Notes: generated by a model from the sequence alone, not told the origin. A DNA stretch of 64,000 nt from Candidatus Woesearchaeota archaeon (GCA_030750765.1 JASMHM010000003.1:85385-149384), one strand, 5' to 3'. Positions 43,691 to 51,934 are shown, counted from the first letter of the stretch. A program made the numbers and translations.

Positions 43691-44577
43691 AGCTTCACCT
43701 GTAGCAAATCTTTCGCGCAGGTGGTGTTAGCAAATATTTTCTTTGCTTGTTTTTCTAGTTCTTTAGTGGAAGGATACCGTGGGCTGAAGTGTGTAAGGTA
43801 GAGATGTTTGACCTTTGCTTTCTTGGCAAAGGTTGCGGCATCCACAACTGTTAGGTGTTTGTATTCGTGAGCGCGATCTTGGAGTTCCTCTCCAAACGTT
43901 CCTTCGCAGATAAACGCATCAGCATCCTTCGCAAGCTTAACAATCTCTTTTGCAGGTGCCGTGTCCACGACGTATACAACTTTTTTGCCCACAACAACAT
44001 ACGTGGTGCTATCAGAGGTTACTTTCTTACCCTTCCACATGATGCTTTTTCCTTGCTGAAGTTTTCCTAATTCAGGACCGGGAGGTATGCCGAGCTTCTT
44101 CACTTTTTTAAGATCGATTCTCCTCCGATCTTCTTCCTTAAACGAGTATCCCACGCACGGAACGACGTGGTTGAGTGGTGTGCATTCTACAGAAAAGTTT
44201 TTCCCTTCTACAACTTTTTCAGAACGAACTTCTTTGAATTCCGTAGCCACACTATTTGCAAACACCGTTCCTTGCATCATATGTTCGTATAGTTTTTTTG
44301 TGCCAGGTGGACCATAGATCATCAACGTTTTTGTAAAGTCTGCAGCACCAAGGCTCTGGATCATTCCTGGCAGACCCAACACGTGGTCTCCGTGCCAGTG
44401 TGAGATGAAAATGTGTCGGATCTTTGACAGGGCAACCCCTACTTGTTTTAGTTGACGTTGGGTTCCTTCAGCACAATCAAACAACAATCCCTCTCCTTTG
44501 AACTCCAAGTAGGCAGCGCTTGCGTTGCGATGCTTTGTGGGCATCATCGCTTGTGTTCCCAAAAAGGTCAATTCCAT
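43687..44577 (-). CDS. rnz: Ribonuclease Z (tRNA 3' processing)
   Basis: 296 residues from the ATG at 44577 (MELTFLGTQ), two codons inside the longest frame. The zinc motif SHWHGDHVLGLPG, a conserved NHVVPCVGYSF, the VYVVDTAP region and late HLYLTHFSPRY are typical of RNase Z, which removes tRNA 3' trailers. The start is chosen because the TATA-like CTTTTAAAAG (44599-44608) is 26 bp away; the boxes of this gene and the divergent endA interleave. Confidence 0.95.
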   Translation of the reverse strand: MELTFLGTQAMMPTKHRNASAAYLEFKGEGLLFDCAEGTQRQLKQVGVALSKIRHIFISHWHGDHVLGLPGMIQSLGAADFTKTLMIYGPPGTKKLYEHMMQGTVFANSVATEFKEVRSEKVVEGKNFSVECTPLNHVVPCVGYSFKEEDRRRIDLKKVKKLGIPPGPELGKLQQGKSIMWKGKKVTSDSTTYVVVGKKVVYVVDTAPAKEIVKLAKDADAFICEGTFGEELQDRAHEYKHLTVVDAATFAKKAKVKHLYLTHFSPRYPSTKELEKQAKKIFANTTCAKDLLQVKL

Positions 44578-44616
44578 GACCATAGGTTTTTAAACGATCT
44601 TTTAAAAGCTTTGTCT

Positions 44617-45132
44617 GTGACCAAGGCCTTCCTAGACAGAGGACGCATCATCACCGAAGCGAGTGATGCCGTACGAGCACTAGCTACGTTACAGTATGGA
44701 ACGTCGCTTGCCGATGGAAGACTCCATCTGAGTTTGTTTGAGGCTATGTTTTTGGTGGAGACCGAGAAGTTAGAGGTTGTGAATGCGAGAGGTAAGGCAT
44801 ACTCTGCTGAGCAGTTGGTTCGCTCACAACGTCCTGGAAAGAGTTTCTGGACCCATTACGCGGTTTTTAAGGATTTACGGGGTCGAGGGTATGTTGTGAA
44901 AACTGCGCTCAAGTTTGGCGCCGCATTCAGAGTGTATGATCGCGGCAAGAAACCTGGCCAAGCACACGCCAAATGGGTTGTGTTTCCAGTTCATGAGCAA
45001 GACAAGCTCACCTGGCATGATTGGGCAGCCAAGAACAGGGTAGCGCACAGCACAAAAAAGAAGTTACTCATTGGTGTTGTGGACGACGAGTTGGATGTGT
45101 GCTATTGGGAAGCTCGCTGGCTCAAACCCTAA
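44617..45132 (+). CDS. endA: tRNA-splicing endonuclease EndA
   Basis: 171 residues from the GTG at 44617, the size of homotetrameric archaeal EndA. The longer frame reaches back into rnz and is not needed. Catalytic residues are in YDRGKKPGQAHAKWVV (Tyr, His) and HSTKKKLLIGVVDDE (Lys). It cuts bulge-helix-bulge introns from tRNA and rRNA precursors. A TATA-like box (TTTTTAAAC, centre about 44591) is 26 bp before the GTG. It is divergent from rnz, so two tRNA-processing enzymes share one control region. Confidence 0.93.
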   Translation: MTKAFLDRGRIITEASDAVRALATLQYGTSLADGRLHLSLFEAMFLVETEKLEVVNARGKAYSAEQLVRSQRPGKSFWTHYAVFKDLRGRGYVVKTALKFGAAFRVYDRGKKPGQAHAKWVVFPVHEQDKLTWHDWAAKNRVAHSTKKKLLIGVVDDELDVCYWEARWLKP

Positions 45133-45163
45133 GGTTTAAGAGTGCCCCTTCACCGACTACTTT

Positions 45164-45595
45164 ATGGGCGGTCCTAGTGATGCAGCAATAGAAGAGCGAC
45201 AGATGTACAAAATACCTAAGTGTAGTACTATGTATAATCACCAGAGGGAATTTCGCGTTCCTACTGATGTGGATAATGATGCAGATACGGATGCAGATAC
45301 TGAAGTCGATACTGTGTTCCCCCGACCTTTACAGCAACGCTACATAGTTTTGAGTGCTTTTCTTAGCAACGCTCTAGCCATAGGTGCAGAGGTGAGCTCC
45401 CTGTATTCTTATCCCTCATTGCAGCCTCTACACCTTTACGCATCGAGAGGTGCGGAAAAAACATACACCACTTTTTCCTTAGATGTTGGCAAAGATGGTG
45501 AGGGGCCTGTAACTGTTTGTGTTCGGAGTACTCATAAAGGGGAGAGTACGCTGTTCGCGACTTTTTCCGAAGTTATTGACCAACACTTTTCTTAA
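45164..45595 (+). CDS. Hypothetical protein with Asp-repeat
   Basis: 143 residues. A short acidic repeat (DVDNDADTDADTEVDT) occupies residues about 36-52; the rest is soluble and beta-rich. A TATA-like box (GTTTAAG, centre about 45137) is about 27 bp before the ATG. Not recognised. It is followed by the palindrome described at 45632-45652. Confidence 0.55.
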   Translation: MGGPSDAAIEERQMYKIPKCSTMYNHQREFRVPTDVDNDADTDADTEVDTVFPRPLQQRYIVLSAFLSNALAIGAEVSSLYSYPSLQPLHLYASRGAEKTYTTFSLDVGKDGEGPVTVCVRSTHKGESTLFATFSEVIDQHFS

Positions 45596-45631
45596 TCTTT
45601 ACTTTTATCTGTTCCCAACTTTTTCTTTCCT

Positions 45632-45652
45632 AATTGTTAAATTATTTAACAT
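45632..45652. promoter_or_regulatory. 21-bp palindromic element, copy 1 (upstream of winged-helix gene)
   Basis: Contains GTTAAAT-T-ATTTAAC (45636-45650), a perfect 7-bp inverted repeat with one central base. The whole 21 bases recur exactly at 45926-45946. It lies about 55 bp before the TATA-like box of the next gene, a position suited to a regulator site. Confidence 0.65.
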
Positions 45653-45729
45653 GTTGGGTTTAGGGGTTTTTCCTGTTTTTGAGAGTGAGAGCACCTAAAC
45701 TTTTTATAGCGTGTTTGGCAGATTGGGCC

Positions 45730-46632
45730 ATGAACGAGGAGGAACAAATTCTAGCCATGGCAGACACCAAACCCGTGCTGCCCATGCAAGTCGCCAAAAT
45801 CATTGGAAAAGATTCTCTGGTGGCCAGCGCATTCCTTTCTTCGCTTGTGAGCAAGGGAAAATTGGTGGTGAGCGCTCTCAAGGTTGGATCTAGTCCTCTG
45901 TATTTGCTTCCTAACAAGAAAAATCAATTGTTAAATTATTTAACATATCTGAATAAGAAGGATCAAAAGACTGTTAATTTGTTGAAAGAAAAGAAAATAC
46001 TTCGGGACAGCCAGGTAGAGCCGCTAACCAGGGTTAGCTTACGGAACGTTCGTGATTTTGCCGTTCCTCTGGAAGTATCCAATAACTCCGGGAAAGAACT
46101 CTTCTGGAAATGGTTCATGGTGGAGGACGTAGAAGCAGAATCGCTCATCAAAGGAGTTGTTGAACCAAAACTTAGCGCGCCACCTTCCATGTTTCAAAAA
46201 CCTCTACCTACGCCACCAAAGCCAAAATCTACGAGCAAGCCTCCACCAAGAAGACCGCAACCAAGCATCTCTCCACCATTACCTAAGCCGCTCAAGCATG
46301 CAAAGCCAAAGAAGGTCTCTACCCGAAAACAAACGGCTATAGACTTTGAAAAGGGCTTGCATGAGTATTTCCAAAAAAACAAGATAAGCGTGCTAGAAAA
46401 GCACAAGGAAGGCTACACAGTAGAGGTAGACAGTCCTGTGGGCAAGCTTACATATTACTGTCATCCGAAACCTAAAAAAAGGATAAGTGACGCGGACATC
46501 TCAAATGCCTACGTCCAAGCACAAATGCACAAACTGCCAGCACTGCTCATCACTCATGGCGAGCTCACAAAAAAGGCAGAGATGCTGCTTAGGACGCTCA
46601 AAGGTGTGAAGGTGGCCAAACTTGGGAGTTAA
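45730..46632 (+). CDS. Winged-helix protein with C-terminal restriction-nuclease-like domain
   Basis: 300 residues from the ATG at 45730, which lies 26-27 bp from a TATA-like box (CTTTTTATAG). Residues about 1-70 look like a winged helix (PVLPMQVAKIIGKDSLVASA ... GKLVVSALKVG). A Pro/Lys/Ser-rich linker (about 150-200) joins it to a C-terminal domain (about 205-300) with FEKGLHEYFQ, a VEVDSPVGKLTYYCHPK strand pair and LPALLITHGELTKKAEMLL, resembling PD-(D/E)xK endonuclease-like folds; the exact catalytic set is unclear. It overlaps fen by 11 bases. Palindromes upstream and inside suggest autoregulation. Confidence 0.65.
   Translation: MNEEEQILAMADTKPVLPMQVAKIIGKDSLVASAFLSSLVSKGKLVVSALKVGSSPLYLLPNKKNQLLNYLTYLNKKDQKTVNLLKEKKILRDSQVEPLTRVSLRNVRDFAVPLEVSNNSGKELFWKWFMVEDVEAESLIKGVVEPKLSAPPSMFQKPLPTPPKPKSTSKPPPRRPQPSISPPLPKPLKHAKPKKVSTRKQTAIDFEKGLHEYFQKNKISVLEKHKEGYTVEVDSPVGKLTYYCHPKPKKRISDADISNAYVQAQMHKLPALLITHGELTKKAEMLLRTLKGVKVAKLGS
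45926..45946. promoter_or_regulatory. 21-bp palindromic element, copy 2 (inside winged-helix gene)
   Basis: Exact copy of 45632-45652, here inside the coding sequence (encoding part of QLLNYLTYLN). The two palindrome starts are 294 bp apart, which is 28.0 turns at 10.5 bp per turn, so both sites would face the same side of the helix. Confidence 0.6.
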
Positions 46633-47623
46633 ACTACGAGATCTTGTCGTCCAAAAGCCAATCACTCTACAAGAATTGGCAGGCAAAACACTCATGGTGG
46701 ACGCGTACAACACCTTGTATCAGTTCATCACCACCATACGCAGCATGGATGGAGGCTTGTTCACCGATGAGAATGGAAACGTAACCTCACATTTGATGGG
46801 GTTGTTCAATCGCTGTACAAACTTTAGCAAGCACAAACTACATCCTGTTTTTGTTTTTGATGGTAAGGTGCCTGCACTAAAAAAAGCAGAGCTAGACCGC
46901 AGAAAGGATATCAAATCTGAGGCAGGTTCTTTGTATGAAGAGGCTAAAGAGAAGGGAGATGTGGCGGACATGAAGAAGTACGCAGCAAGAACAAGCAGAC
47001 TCACCCTTTCCATGATCAAGGACGCAAAAACGCTATTGGTAGCCATGGGAATCCCTTGCGTGCAAGCTCCTGCAGAGGGAGAGGCACAAGCAGCCCACAT
47101 GGTTGCCAAGGGCGACGGATGGGCCGTTGTCTCACAAGACTTTGATAGTCTTTTACACAAAGCACCAAGGCTCGTGATCAACCTCAACATTGCAGGTCGG
47201 AGGAAGCGAGGACTGAGTTCTGTTCCTGTTGAGCCAGCAATTATCAACCTCAAACAAACGTTGGAAAAGTTAGAACTTACCCAACAGCAACTCATAATGC
47301 TCGCCATGCTGGTAGGAACCGACTATAGCGGCGGTGTCAAGGGCATAGGGCCTAAGAAAGCTCTTGCTTTGATCCTAAAGCACAAAACTGAGAAGGTGTT
47401 CGCAGAGGCCAAATGGGACGAGCACAACAATGTTCCTTGGCAAGAAGTCTACGAAACGTTTACGAAAATGCCCACAACAGATGATTACGATCTTGAGGGC
47501 AAAGAATATAACAAGGACAAGGTGTACGACTTCCTTATGAACCGTGGTTTCAGTCCGGATAGAGTCAAGAAAACACTAGAGAGCTTGCCAGACACCCAAC
47601 AAAAAAGGCTGGGTGATTGGTGA
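46622..47623 (+). CDS. fen: Flap endonuclease 1 (FEN-1)
   Basis: 333 residues starting at TTG 46622 (MGVKLRDLV). N-domain: MVDAYNTLYQF and PVFVFDGKVPALKK; I-domain: PAEGEAQAAHM, VVSQDFDSLLH and LVGTDYSGGVKGIGPKKA. All acidic metal ligands are present. It removes RNA/DNA flaps in Okazaki maturation. The C-terminus QQKRLGDW looks like a PIP box cut short after its first aromatic residue. It overlaps the upstream gene by 11 bases and the Trm5-like gene by one. Confidence 0.96.
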   Translation: MGVKLRDLVVQKPITLQELAGKTLMVDAYNTLYQFITTIRSMDGGLFTDENGNVTSHLMGLFNRCTNFSKHKLHPVFVFDGKVPALKKAELDRRKDIKSEAGSLYEEAKEKGDVADMKKYAARTSRLTLSMIKDAKTLLVAMGIPCVQAPAEGEAQAAHMVAKGDGWAVVSQDFDSLLHKAPRLVINLNIAGRRKRGLSSVPVEPAIINLKQTLEKLELTQQQLIMLAMLVGTDYSGGVKGIGPKKALALILKHKTEKVFAEAKWDEHNNVPWQEVYETFTKMPTTDDYDLEGKEYNKDKVYDFLMNRGFSPDRVKKTLESLPDTQQKRLGDW

Positions 47624-48339
47624 TGTACGACATCATCGGAAGCATAGCCTTGCTAGATCCTAAGGTGAACAAGAAAGAGGCTAAAGTTCTCCTTAAGCAA
47701 AAGAACATTCACACGGTCATGCAAAAAAGGGAAGGCCACGAAGGTCGATATCGCTTACAGAAGCTTGTCCATGTTGCTGGTGAAAGACAAACCCTCACAC
47801 AGCATAACGAGAGTGGCGTGCGGATTGTTGTGGACGTGGCTAAAGCTTACTTCTCTCCAAGATTAGGCACAGAACGGTTGCGCATAGCCAAACTAGTCAA
47901 GAAAGGGGAGTCTGTGGTCGTGTTGTTTGGTGGTGTGGCACCGTATGCTTTGGTTATCGCAAAGCACGCTCATCCGGGAAAAGTCGTAAGTATTGAATGG
48001 AACCCTGCTGCTCACAAACTTGCTGAGGAAAATATTTTGTTGAACAAGGTTACGGTCACAGCAGTAAAGGGTAACGCTCGCGCTGCTAAGGGAAAGTTTG
48101 ATCGTGTTGTGATGATGCATCCTGCAGGCGCCTATCGCTATCTTGAGGCTGCAAGAAAGTTATGCAAACGTGGTGGCACCATCCATGTCTATGCATTTGT
48201 GGATGAGGAAAACATTAAGAAAAGAGGGGAGCAGCTTGCAACAAGATTGGGTGGCGTGGTGAAGGTCGCGCAAAAAACCGCTCAAGTGTCTCCAAGAAGA
48301 TTCAGAATGTGCTATGATATTCTATCCAAACATGCTTAA
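47623..48339 (+). CDS. Trm5/Taw2-like tRNA-Gly37/wyosine-pathway methyltransferase family
   Basis: 238 residues from the ATG at 47623, which overlaps the FEN-1 stop (TGATG). The signature DVAKAYFSPRLGTERLRIA is that of Trm5 (m1G37) and Taw2 (wyosine side chain). The SAM region (VVVLFGGVAPYALVIAKHA, SIEWNPAAHKLAEENILLN) is present. The catalytic NLP-type loop instead reads MMHPAGAYRYLEAA, so activity and choice between Trm5 and Taw2 are uncertain. It lacks the N-terminal D1 domain of longer Trm5 proteins. Confidence 0.8.
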   Translation: MYDIIGSIALLDPKVNKKEAKVLLKQKNIHTVMQKREGHEGRYRLQKLVHVAGERQTLTQHNESGVRIVVDVAKAYFSPRLGTERLRIAKLVKKGESVVVLFGGVAPYALVIAKHAHPGKVVSIEWNPAAHKLAEENILLNKVTVTAVKGNARAAKGKFDRVVMMHPAGAYRYLEAARKLCKRGGTIHVYAFVDEENIKKRGEQLATRLGGVVKVAQKTAQVSPRRFRMCYDILSKHA

Positions 48340-49452
48340 GTGATCCGTGGAGAAATGCTCTTTGCTCACTATCTTCTCTACTGCGTCTAAGAAGTCTAGT
48401 TGCTGGACAGATCTTCTGTTCCTTCGTATGGCATAGTATCCTGCCTCTGTGCACAAACTTTTGATGTCTGCTCCCGAGAAACCTTCTGTTTTCTTGAGGA
48501 TTACCTCGGGTTCAACTCCCGAAACGGGCATCTTGTCAAGATAAATGGAAAGAATGTCTTTTCTCTCTGCTTTTGTAGGTAGGTCTACCTGGATGAGTCG
48601 GTCTAGTCTACCAGGACGGAGTATTGCGGGATCAAGAATGTCTTTTCTGTTTGTACACCCGATAATCTTTACGTTGTCTAGGTTCTTAAATCCGTCAATT
48701 TCTGCAAGCAACTGCATGAATGTTCTCTGGACTTCGCGTTCTCCGCTTGTGCCAATATCTACTCTGGTGGCAGCGATGGCGTCCAGCTCGTCGATGAAAA
48801 CGATGCTTGGTGCCTTCTCTCGTGCTAGCTGGAATATTTCTTTTACGAGTTTGGCCCCTTCTCCTATGAATTTTTGTACTAGCTCAGAACCTACCACTTC
48901 GATAAATGTGCTCTTCGTGGAGGCAGCAACTGCTTTTGCTAGCAAGGTCTTGCCTGTGCCGGGTGGCCCGTGTAACAATAATCCTTTAGGTGGCTCGATT
49001 CCTATTTTAACAAACAGTTCTGGTTTGGTTAGTGGTAGCTCAATAACTTCTTTGATTTCTTTCTCTTGTGGGCCTAGGCCGCCCACTTGCTTCCAGGAGA
49101 TGTCTGGTCGTTCAATAATCACAAATTTTTCTACGTCAAACTTTTTACTAGGAGCAATCCGACTGACGATGGTGAGGTTTTTCTGTTCGGCCAACACTCC
49201 ATCTCCAGGGATGATAACGTCGCAATTATGTGCTACATCCACCATGAACTCGTTGCCGTTAGGCAAACGGATAAGCGCTTGCTGGTCAAAGACGTCTTTG
49301 ATCTCGCACGCGATGAGTGGGTGTTGACGGAATTTTGCTAATTCCCTCTCGAGTCCTGCCACGTTTTCTCGCAAGAACTTGTTCTCTTCTTCTAGTCCTG
49401 CAACGTCTGCGCGGTATTCATAAACTACACCGCCCACCTTATTAGAAGCCAT
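48322..49452 (-). CDS. pan: Proteasome-activating nucleotidase-like AAA+ ATPase (PAN)
   Basis: 376 residues. N-terminal coiled coil (about 15-45), OB ring (about 48-110), then AAA+ with LHGPPGTGKT, IVFIDELDAIA, GCTNRKDILDPAILRPGRLD. PAN unfolds substrates for the 20S proteasome. The C-terminus ends MFG, so the HbYX docking motif has Phe in place of Tyr. The N-terminus is shorter than in euryarchaeal PAN (about 400-430 residues). No proteasome subunit is encoded in the window. A TATA-like box lies about 29 bp before the ATG. Confidence 0.92.
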   Translation of the reverse strand: MASNKVGGVVYEYRADVAGLEEENKFLRENVAGLERELAKFRQHPLIACEIKDVFDQQALIRLPNGNEFMVDVAHNCDVIIPGDGVLAEQKNLTIVSRIAPSKKFDVEKFVIIERPDISWKQVGGLGPQEKEIKEVIELPLTKPELFVKIGIEPPKGLLLHGPPGTGKTLLAKAVAASTKSTFIEVVGSELVQKFIGEGAKLVKEIFQLAREKAPSIVFIDELDAIAATRVDIGTSGEREVQRTFMQLLAEIDGFKNLDNVKIIGCTNRKDILDPAILRPGRLDRLIQVDLPTKAERKDILSIYLDKMPVSGVEPEVILKKTEGFSGADIKSLCTEAGYYAIRRNRRSVQQLDFLDAVEKIVSKEHFSTDHLSMFG

Positions 49453-49516
49453 TGTACTTCGCGGGGTGTAATGATGTATTTAAAGCTTATTATGATGGAG
49501 AAATACCGAGGGGCGG

Positions 49517-50143
49517 TTACTTTAGGTTTGGTTTGAATTGTATAAACTCGGCCCATTGTCTTTTTTGTGCGTCTGTTCCGTGCGCTTGAACTGTGTCGCC
49601 GATTTTTTTAGCATCTGCCGCTATTTCCTTCCTCAAACCGTCCCATATCTCTCTCATTCCTACTTCGACTGAGCCAACCCAGGTGTTAACTCCTGCCAAT
49701 AGATCATCAAGTTGTTTTGCGTAACCCTTAGCGTTGATAAACACGTTCGGCTTGCTGATGTTTTCCCTCAAATATTCTTCATCAACCTCGAAGTTATAGA
49801 GCAGTTGTAACAATTCTTTTGCCTTCTGGATAGATTCTAGGGTGTCTACCCAAGCCTGAAGCACGGCGCCTGAGTTTTTCCCCAATCTTATTACTTCCGC
49901 GTATTTTTTTTCGTATTCTTTAAGGAAGCCCAGTAACTCTTTAACTTTTTCTGCAGTGATTCCTGTTTTACTGGTTTTGAGCTCCTTTACTGTTTCCATG
50001 AGCAGCGAGTATGCTGCTTTGTACTCGTCTATTTTTTTTGGGGAAGTTTGGCCTCGTGTGCTTGTAGCATCTGAGGTTGGAGGGTGGCAAGCATCAATGC
50101 AAGTCCTTTTGCCACTAGGTTGGTTTTTCTGCTGTGAAACCAT
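49517..50143 (-). CDS. Helical coiled-coil protein of unknown function
   Basis: 208 residues. A polar, disordered N-terminus of about 35 residues contains two cysteines, followed by mostly helical sequence with heptad-like patterns (EKVKELLGFLKEYEKKYAE). No known motif. An exact 7-bp inverted repeat (TTATGCG-A-CGCATAA, 50148-50162) lies just before the ATG. Confidence 0.6.
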   Translation of the reverse strand: MVSQQKNQPSGKRTCIDACHPPTSDATSTRGQTSPKKIDEYKAAYSLLMETVKELKTSKTGITAEKVKELLGFLKEYEKKYAEVIRLGKNSGAVLQAWVDTLESIQKAKELLQLLYNFEVDEEYLRENISKPNVFINAKGYAKQLDDLLAGVNTWVGSVEVGMREIWDGLRKEIAADAKKIGDTVQAHGTDAQKRQWAEFIQFKPNLK

Positions 50144-50147
50144 TCAT

Positions 50148-50162
50148 TTATGCGACGCATAA
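50148..50162. promoter_or_regulatory. 7+1+7 palindrome just upstream of the coiled-coil gene
   Basis: TTATGCG-A-CGCATAA ends five bases before the ATG at 50143. If transcription starts about 26 bp from the AT-rich box near 50189, the palindrome covers the first transcribed bases, suited to a repressor site or short mRNA hairpin. Confidence 0.4.
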
Positions 50163-50224
50163 TCCTAGAAGAAGGAGGGGACTACATAATTTTTTCTAGT
50201 TTGGAAAAAAGAAAAAAAAGAAAT

Positions 50225-50530
50225 TTATTCTTCGCCGAAGTCTTCGCTGTCTTCAGCAGAAGCCTCAGGTTGCTCGTCGGCCGCTTGATCAGAATCGTCT
50301 GATCCCTCGTCTTGGCCTGCGTCTCCGCCGCCTTCGCCGTCAACAACCTCTGCAAAGCCTACCTTGTTGAGAACCTTGGTGATTTTGATTCTGACCTGAT
50401 CACCTTCTTTAACTCCGGGCACAAACAACACAAAGCCTTCTTTCTTCGCGATGCCGTCTCCCTTCTCTCCAACTGCTTCTATAGTCACGTCGATTTCTTC
50501 TCCAACGCTTACTGGTGGTTTCTGTTCCAT
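50225..50530 (-). CDS. TRAM-domain protein with acidic tail
   Basis: 101 residues. Residues 1-62 are a TRAM domain (VSVGEEIDVTIEAVGEKGDG, GFVLFVPGVKEGDQVRIKI, VGFAEVV), as in small archaeal TRAM proteins thought to act as RNA chaperones. The remaining about 38 residues are almost all Asp, Glu, Gly, Ala and Ser, an addition not seen in the minimal family. The stop is followed by an A/T-rich stretch (50195-50222). Confidence 0.85.
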   Translation of the reverse strand: MEQKPPVSVGEEIDVTIEAVGEKGDGIAKKEGFVLFVPGVKEGDQVRIKITKVLNKVGFAEVVDGEGGGDAGQDEGSDDSDQAADEQPEASAEDSEDFGEE

Positions 50531-50604
50531 TTATTCCTCCTTATGTAGAATTCTTGTCCGTATTCTACCGTAATAAAGATAAAAAAATAAGGAAGAATAA
50601 AAAG

Positions 50605-51624
50605 CTATGCGTCCTGGATACCTTCCTCGGTGATGACAAAGACGGCTTCTGCCTCAGGCAGGTTAGGGCTGTCCACCATTTTTCCGACACGAGTTCCCTT
50701 TTTGCCTCTGCGCAGGTACACACGATAGGTAGAGTTGTGGGCTACAATGTGCCCGCCTATCGCTTGGGTGGGGTCACCAAAGAACACGTCCGGCTTGGAC
50801 ATCACTTGGTTGGTCACAAAAATGGCCACGTTATACTTGTCGCCTACATTTGCTAGCGCCCTCATGTGCTTGTTGATCTTTTGTTGCCTTTCTGCTAGGG
50901 TGCCGCGACCAATAAACTCAGCACGGAACTGTGCAGTCAGGCTGTCAACAACAACAACCTTAACGTTGAAGCCTTGCTTCTTGATCAGGTCTTCTACTTT
51001 TTCGGCAAGCAACATCTGATGGTCGGAATTGAATGCTCGAGCCACCTTGATGTTTTTCAGAACTTTTGCAGGATCTAATCCTGCACTCTTTGCCATCTGG
51101 GTTATTCGTTCAGGTCTGAATGTTCCTTCTGTGTCGATGAACACGGCTCCACCGTCTGCTCCGCCTTTGCTTTTAGGTAGCTGACACATTACTGCAAGGC
51201 TATGAGCCATCTGACTTTTGCCAGACCCATACTGTCCATACACTTCGGTGATGGCTGCGGTCTCAATACCGCCTCCAAACAGTTTGTTTAACTCTTCTGA
51301 TCCTGTGTTGATGCGGATGGCTTGCGCTCTTCTTTTCATGAGGTCTTCGCCGCTCTCAAAATTCATCTCCACATTTTCACGTGCGATAGCGATCACTTTC
51401 TTGGCAGTGGCTTCTGTCGTCTCACACGCACCCACTATCTCCCCAGGTGTTGCGACAGAAATGCTCATTAAATCGTTAAATCCTGCATCTTCCAACTTTT
51501 TGATGGTGGCAGGTCCTATGCCAGGAAGGTCGCCCACCCCTTGTACTTTGTCTGGGGTGATTGTTACCTCGATCTTTGGTTCCATATCTGTTTTAGTGTC
51601 CTGCTCTATATATTCCTTACTCAT
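50605..51624 (-). CDS. radA: DNA recombinase RadA
   Basis: 339 residues, no intein. An N-terminal HhH domain ([20 protein letters not shown]) is followed by the RecA core: Walker [10 protein letters not shown], Walker [16 protein letters not shown]2-region [20 protein letters not shown] and a C-terminal [19 protein letters not shown]. It forms filaments for strand exchange. It overlaps the upstream 80-residue gene by four bases, and the operon promoter carries the same 41-bp element as hef. Confidence 0.97.
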   Translation of the reverse strand: MSKEYIEQDTKTDMEPKIEVTITPDKVQGVGDLPGIGPATIKKLEDAGFNDLMSISVATPGEIVGACETTEATAKKVIAIARENVEMNFESGEDLMKRRAQAIRINTGSEELNKLFGGGIETAAITEVYGQYGSGKSQMAHSLAVMCQLPKSKGGADGGAVFIDTEGTFRPERITQMAKSAGLDPAKVLKNIKVARAFNSDHQMLLAEKVEDLIKKQGFNVKVVVVDSLTAQFRAEFIGRGTLAERQQKINKHMRALANVGDKYNVAIFVTNQVMSKPDVFFGDPTQAIGGHIVAHNSTYRVYLRRGKKGTRVGKMVDSPNLPEAEAVFVITEEGIQDA

Positions 51625-51863
51625 GCTTTTGCCTCCGGAGCCATGACGGCAAATTTGAATGCTTCTTCTAGCACTACGCTAGCGCGAGGCAGATCATTCA
51701 CTCTCATGGTGCTGGTTGTTTTCCAGTCGCCTTTTTGATCTTTATACACTCTTTCTAAGGACACGGTAAAATAGTCACCTTTGTCGTTCTGATTTTTCCA
51801 AACTTTGGCAGAGATACCTCCTGCCTTGAATTTCTGTATTGGTCCTGCGTTTTTTTCCATCAT
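51621..51863 (-). CDS. Small conserved-looking protein preceding RadA
   Basis: 80 residues from the first of two adjacent ATGs. Basic and beta-rich: [59 protein letters not shown]. The repeating strands resemble a small single-domain nucleic-acid-binding fold, but I cannot name a family. GAGGTGA precedes the start. It overlaps radA (ATGA), so a role in RadA filament handling is plausible. Confidence 0.75.
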   Translation of the reverse strand: MMEKNAGPIQKFKAGGISAKVWKNQNDKGDYFTVSLERVYKDQKGDWKTTSTMRVNDLPRASVVLEEAFKFAVMAPEAKA

Positions 51864-51893
51864 ACGTCACCTCAACACATTGAGGGTTGTAAT

Positions 51894-51934
51894 CCTTATA
51901 TGCGTCACGGGCCCATGTCCAGTGTCCAGTGGCT
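51894..51934 (-). promoter_or_regulatory. 41-bp upstream element plus TATA box of the radA operon (copy 2)
   Basis: On the minus strand this reads like 9582-9622, differing at three of 41 positions, all between the 24-base identical block and the TATA-like CATATAAGG. The tandem ACTGGAC heptamer is conserved. The expected transcription start is near 51872, a few bases before the ribosome-binding sequence of the first gene. Confidence 0.75.

Noticed and set aside
44452-44616. 55-codon N-terminal extension of EndA
   Set aside because: It lies wholly inside rnz on the other strand and has no counterpart in archaeal EndA, whose usual length starts at the GTG at 44617.
48545-49327. Plus-strand frame of 260 codons opposite PAN
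   Set aside because: The minus strand encodes a complete AAA+ ATPase; the plus frame is Ser-rich with no motif.
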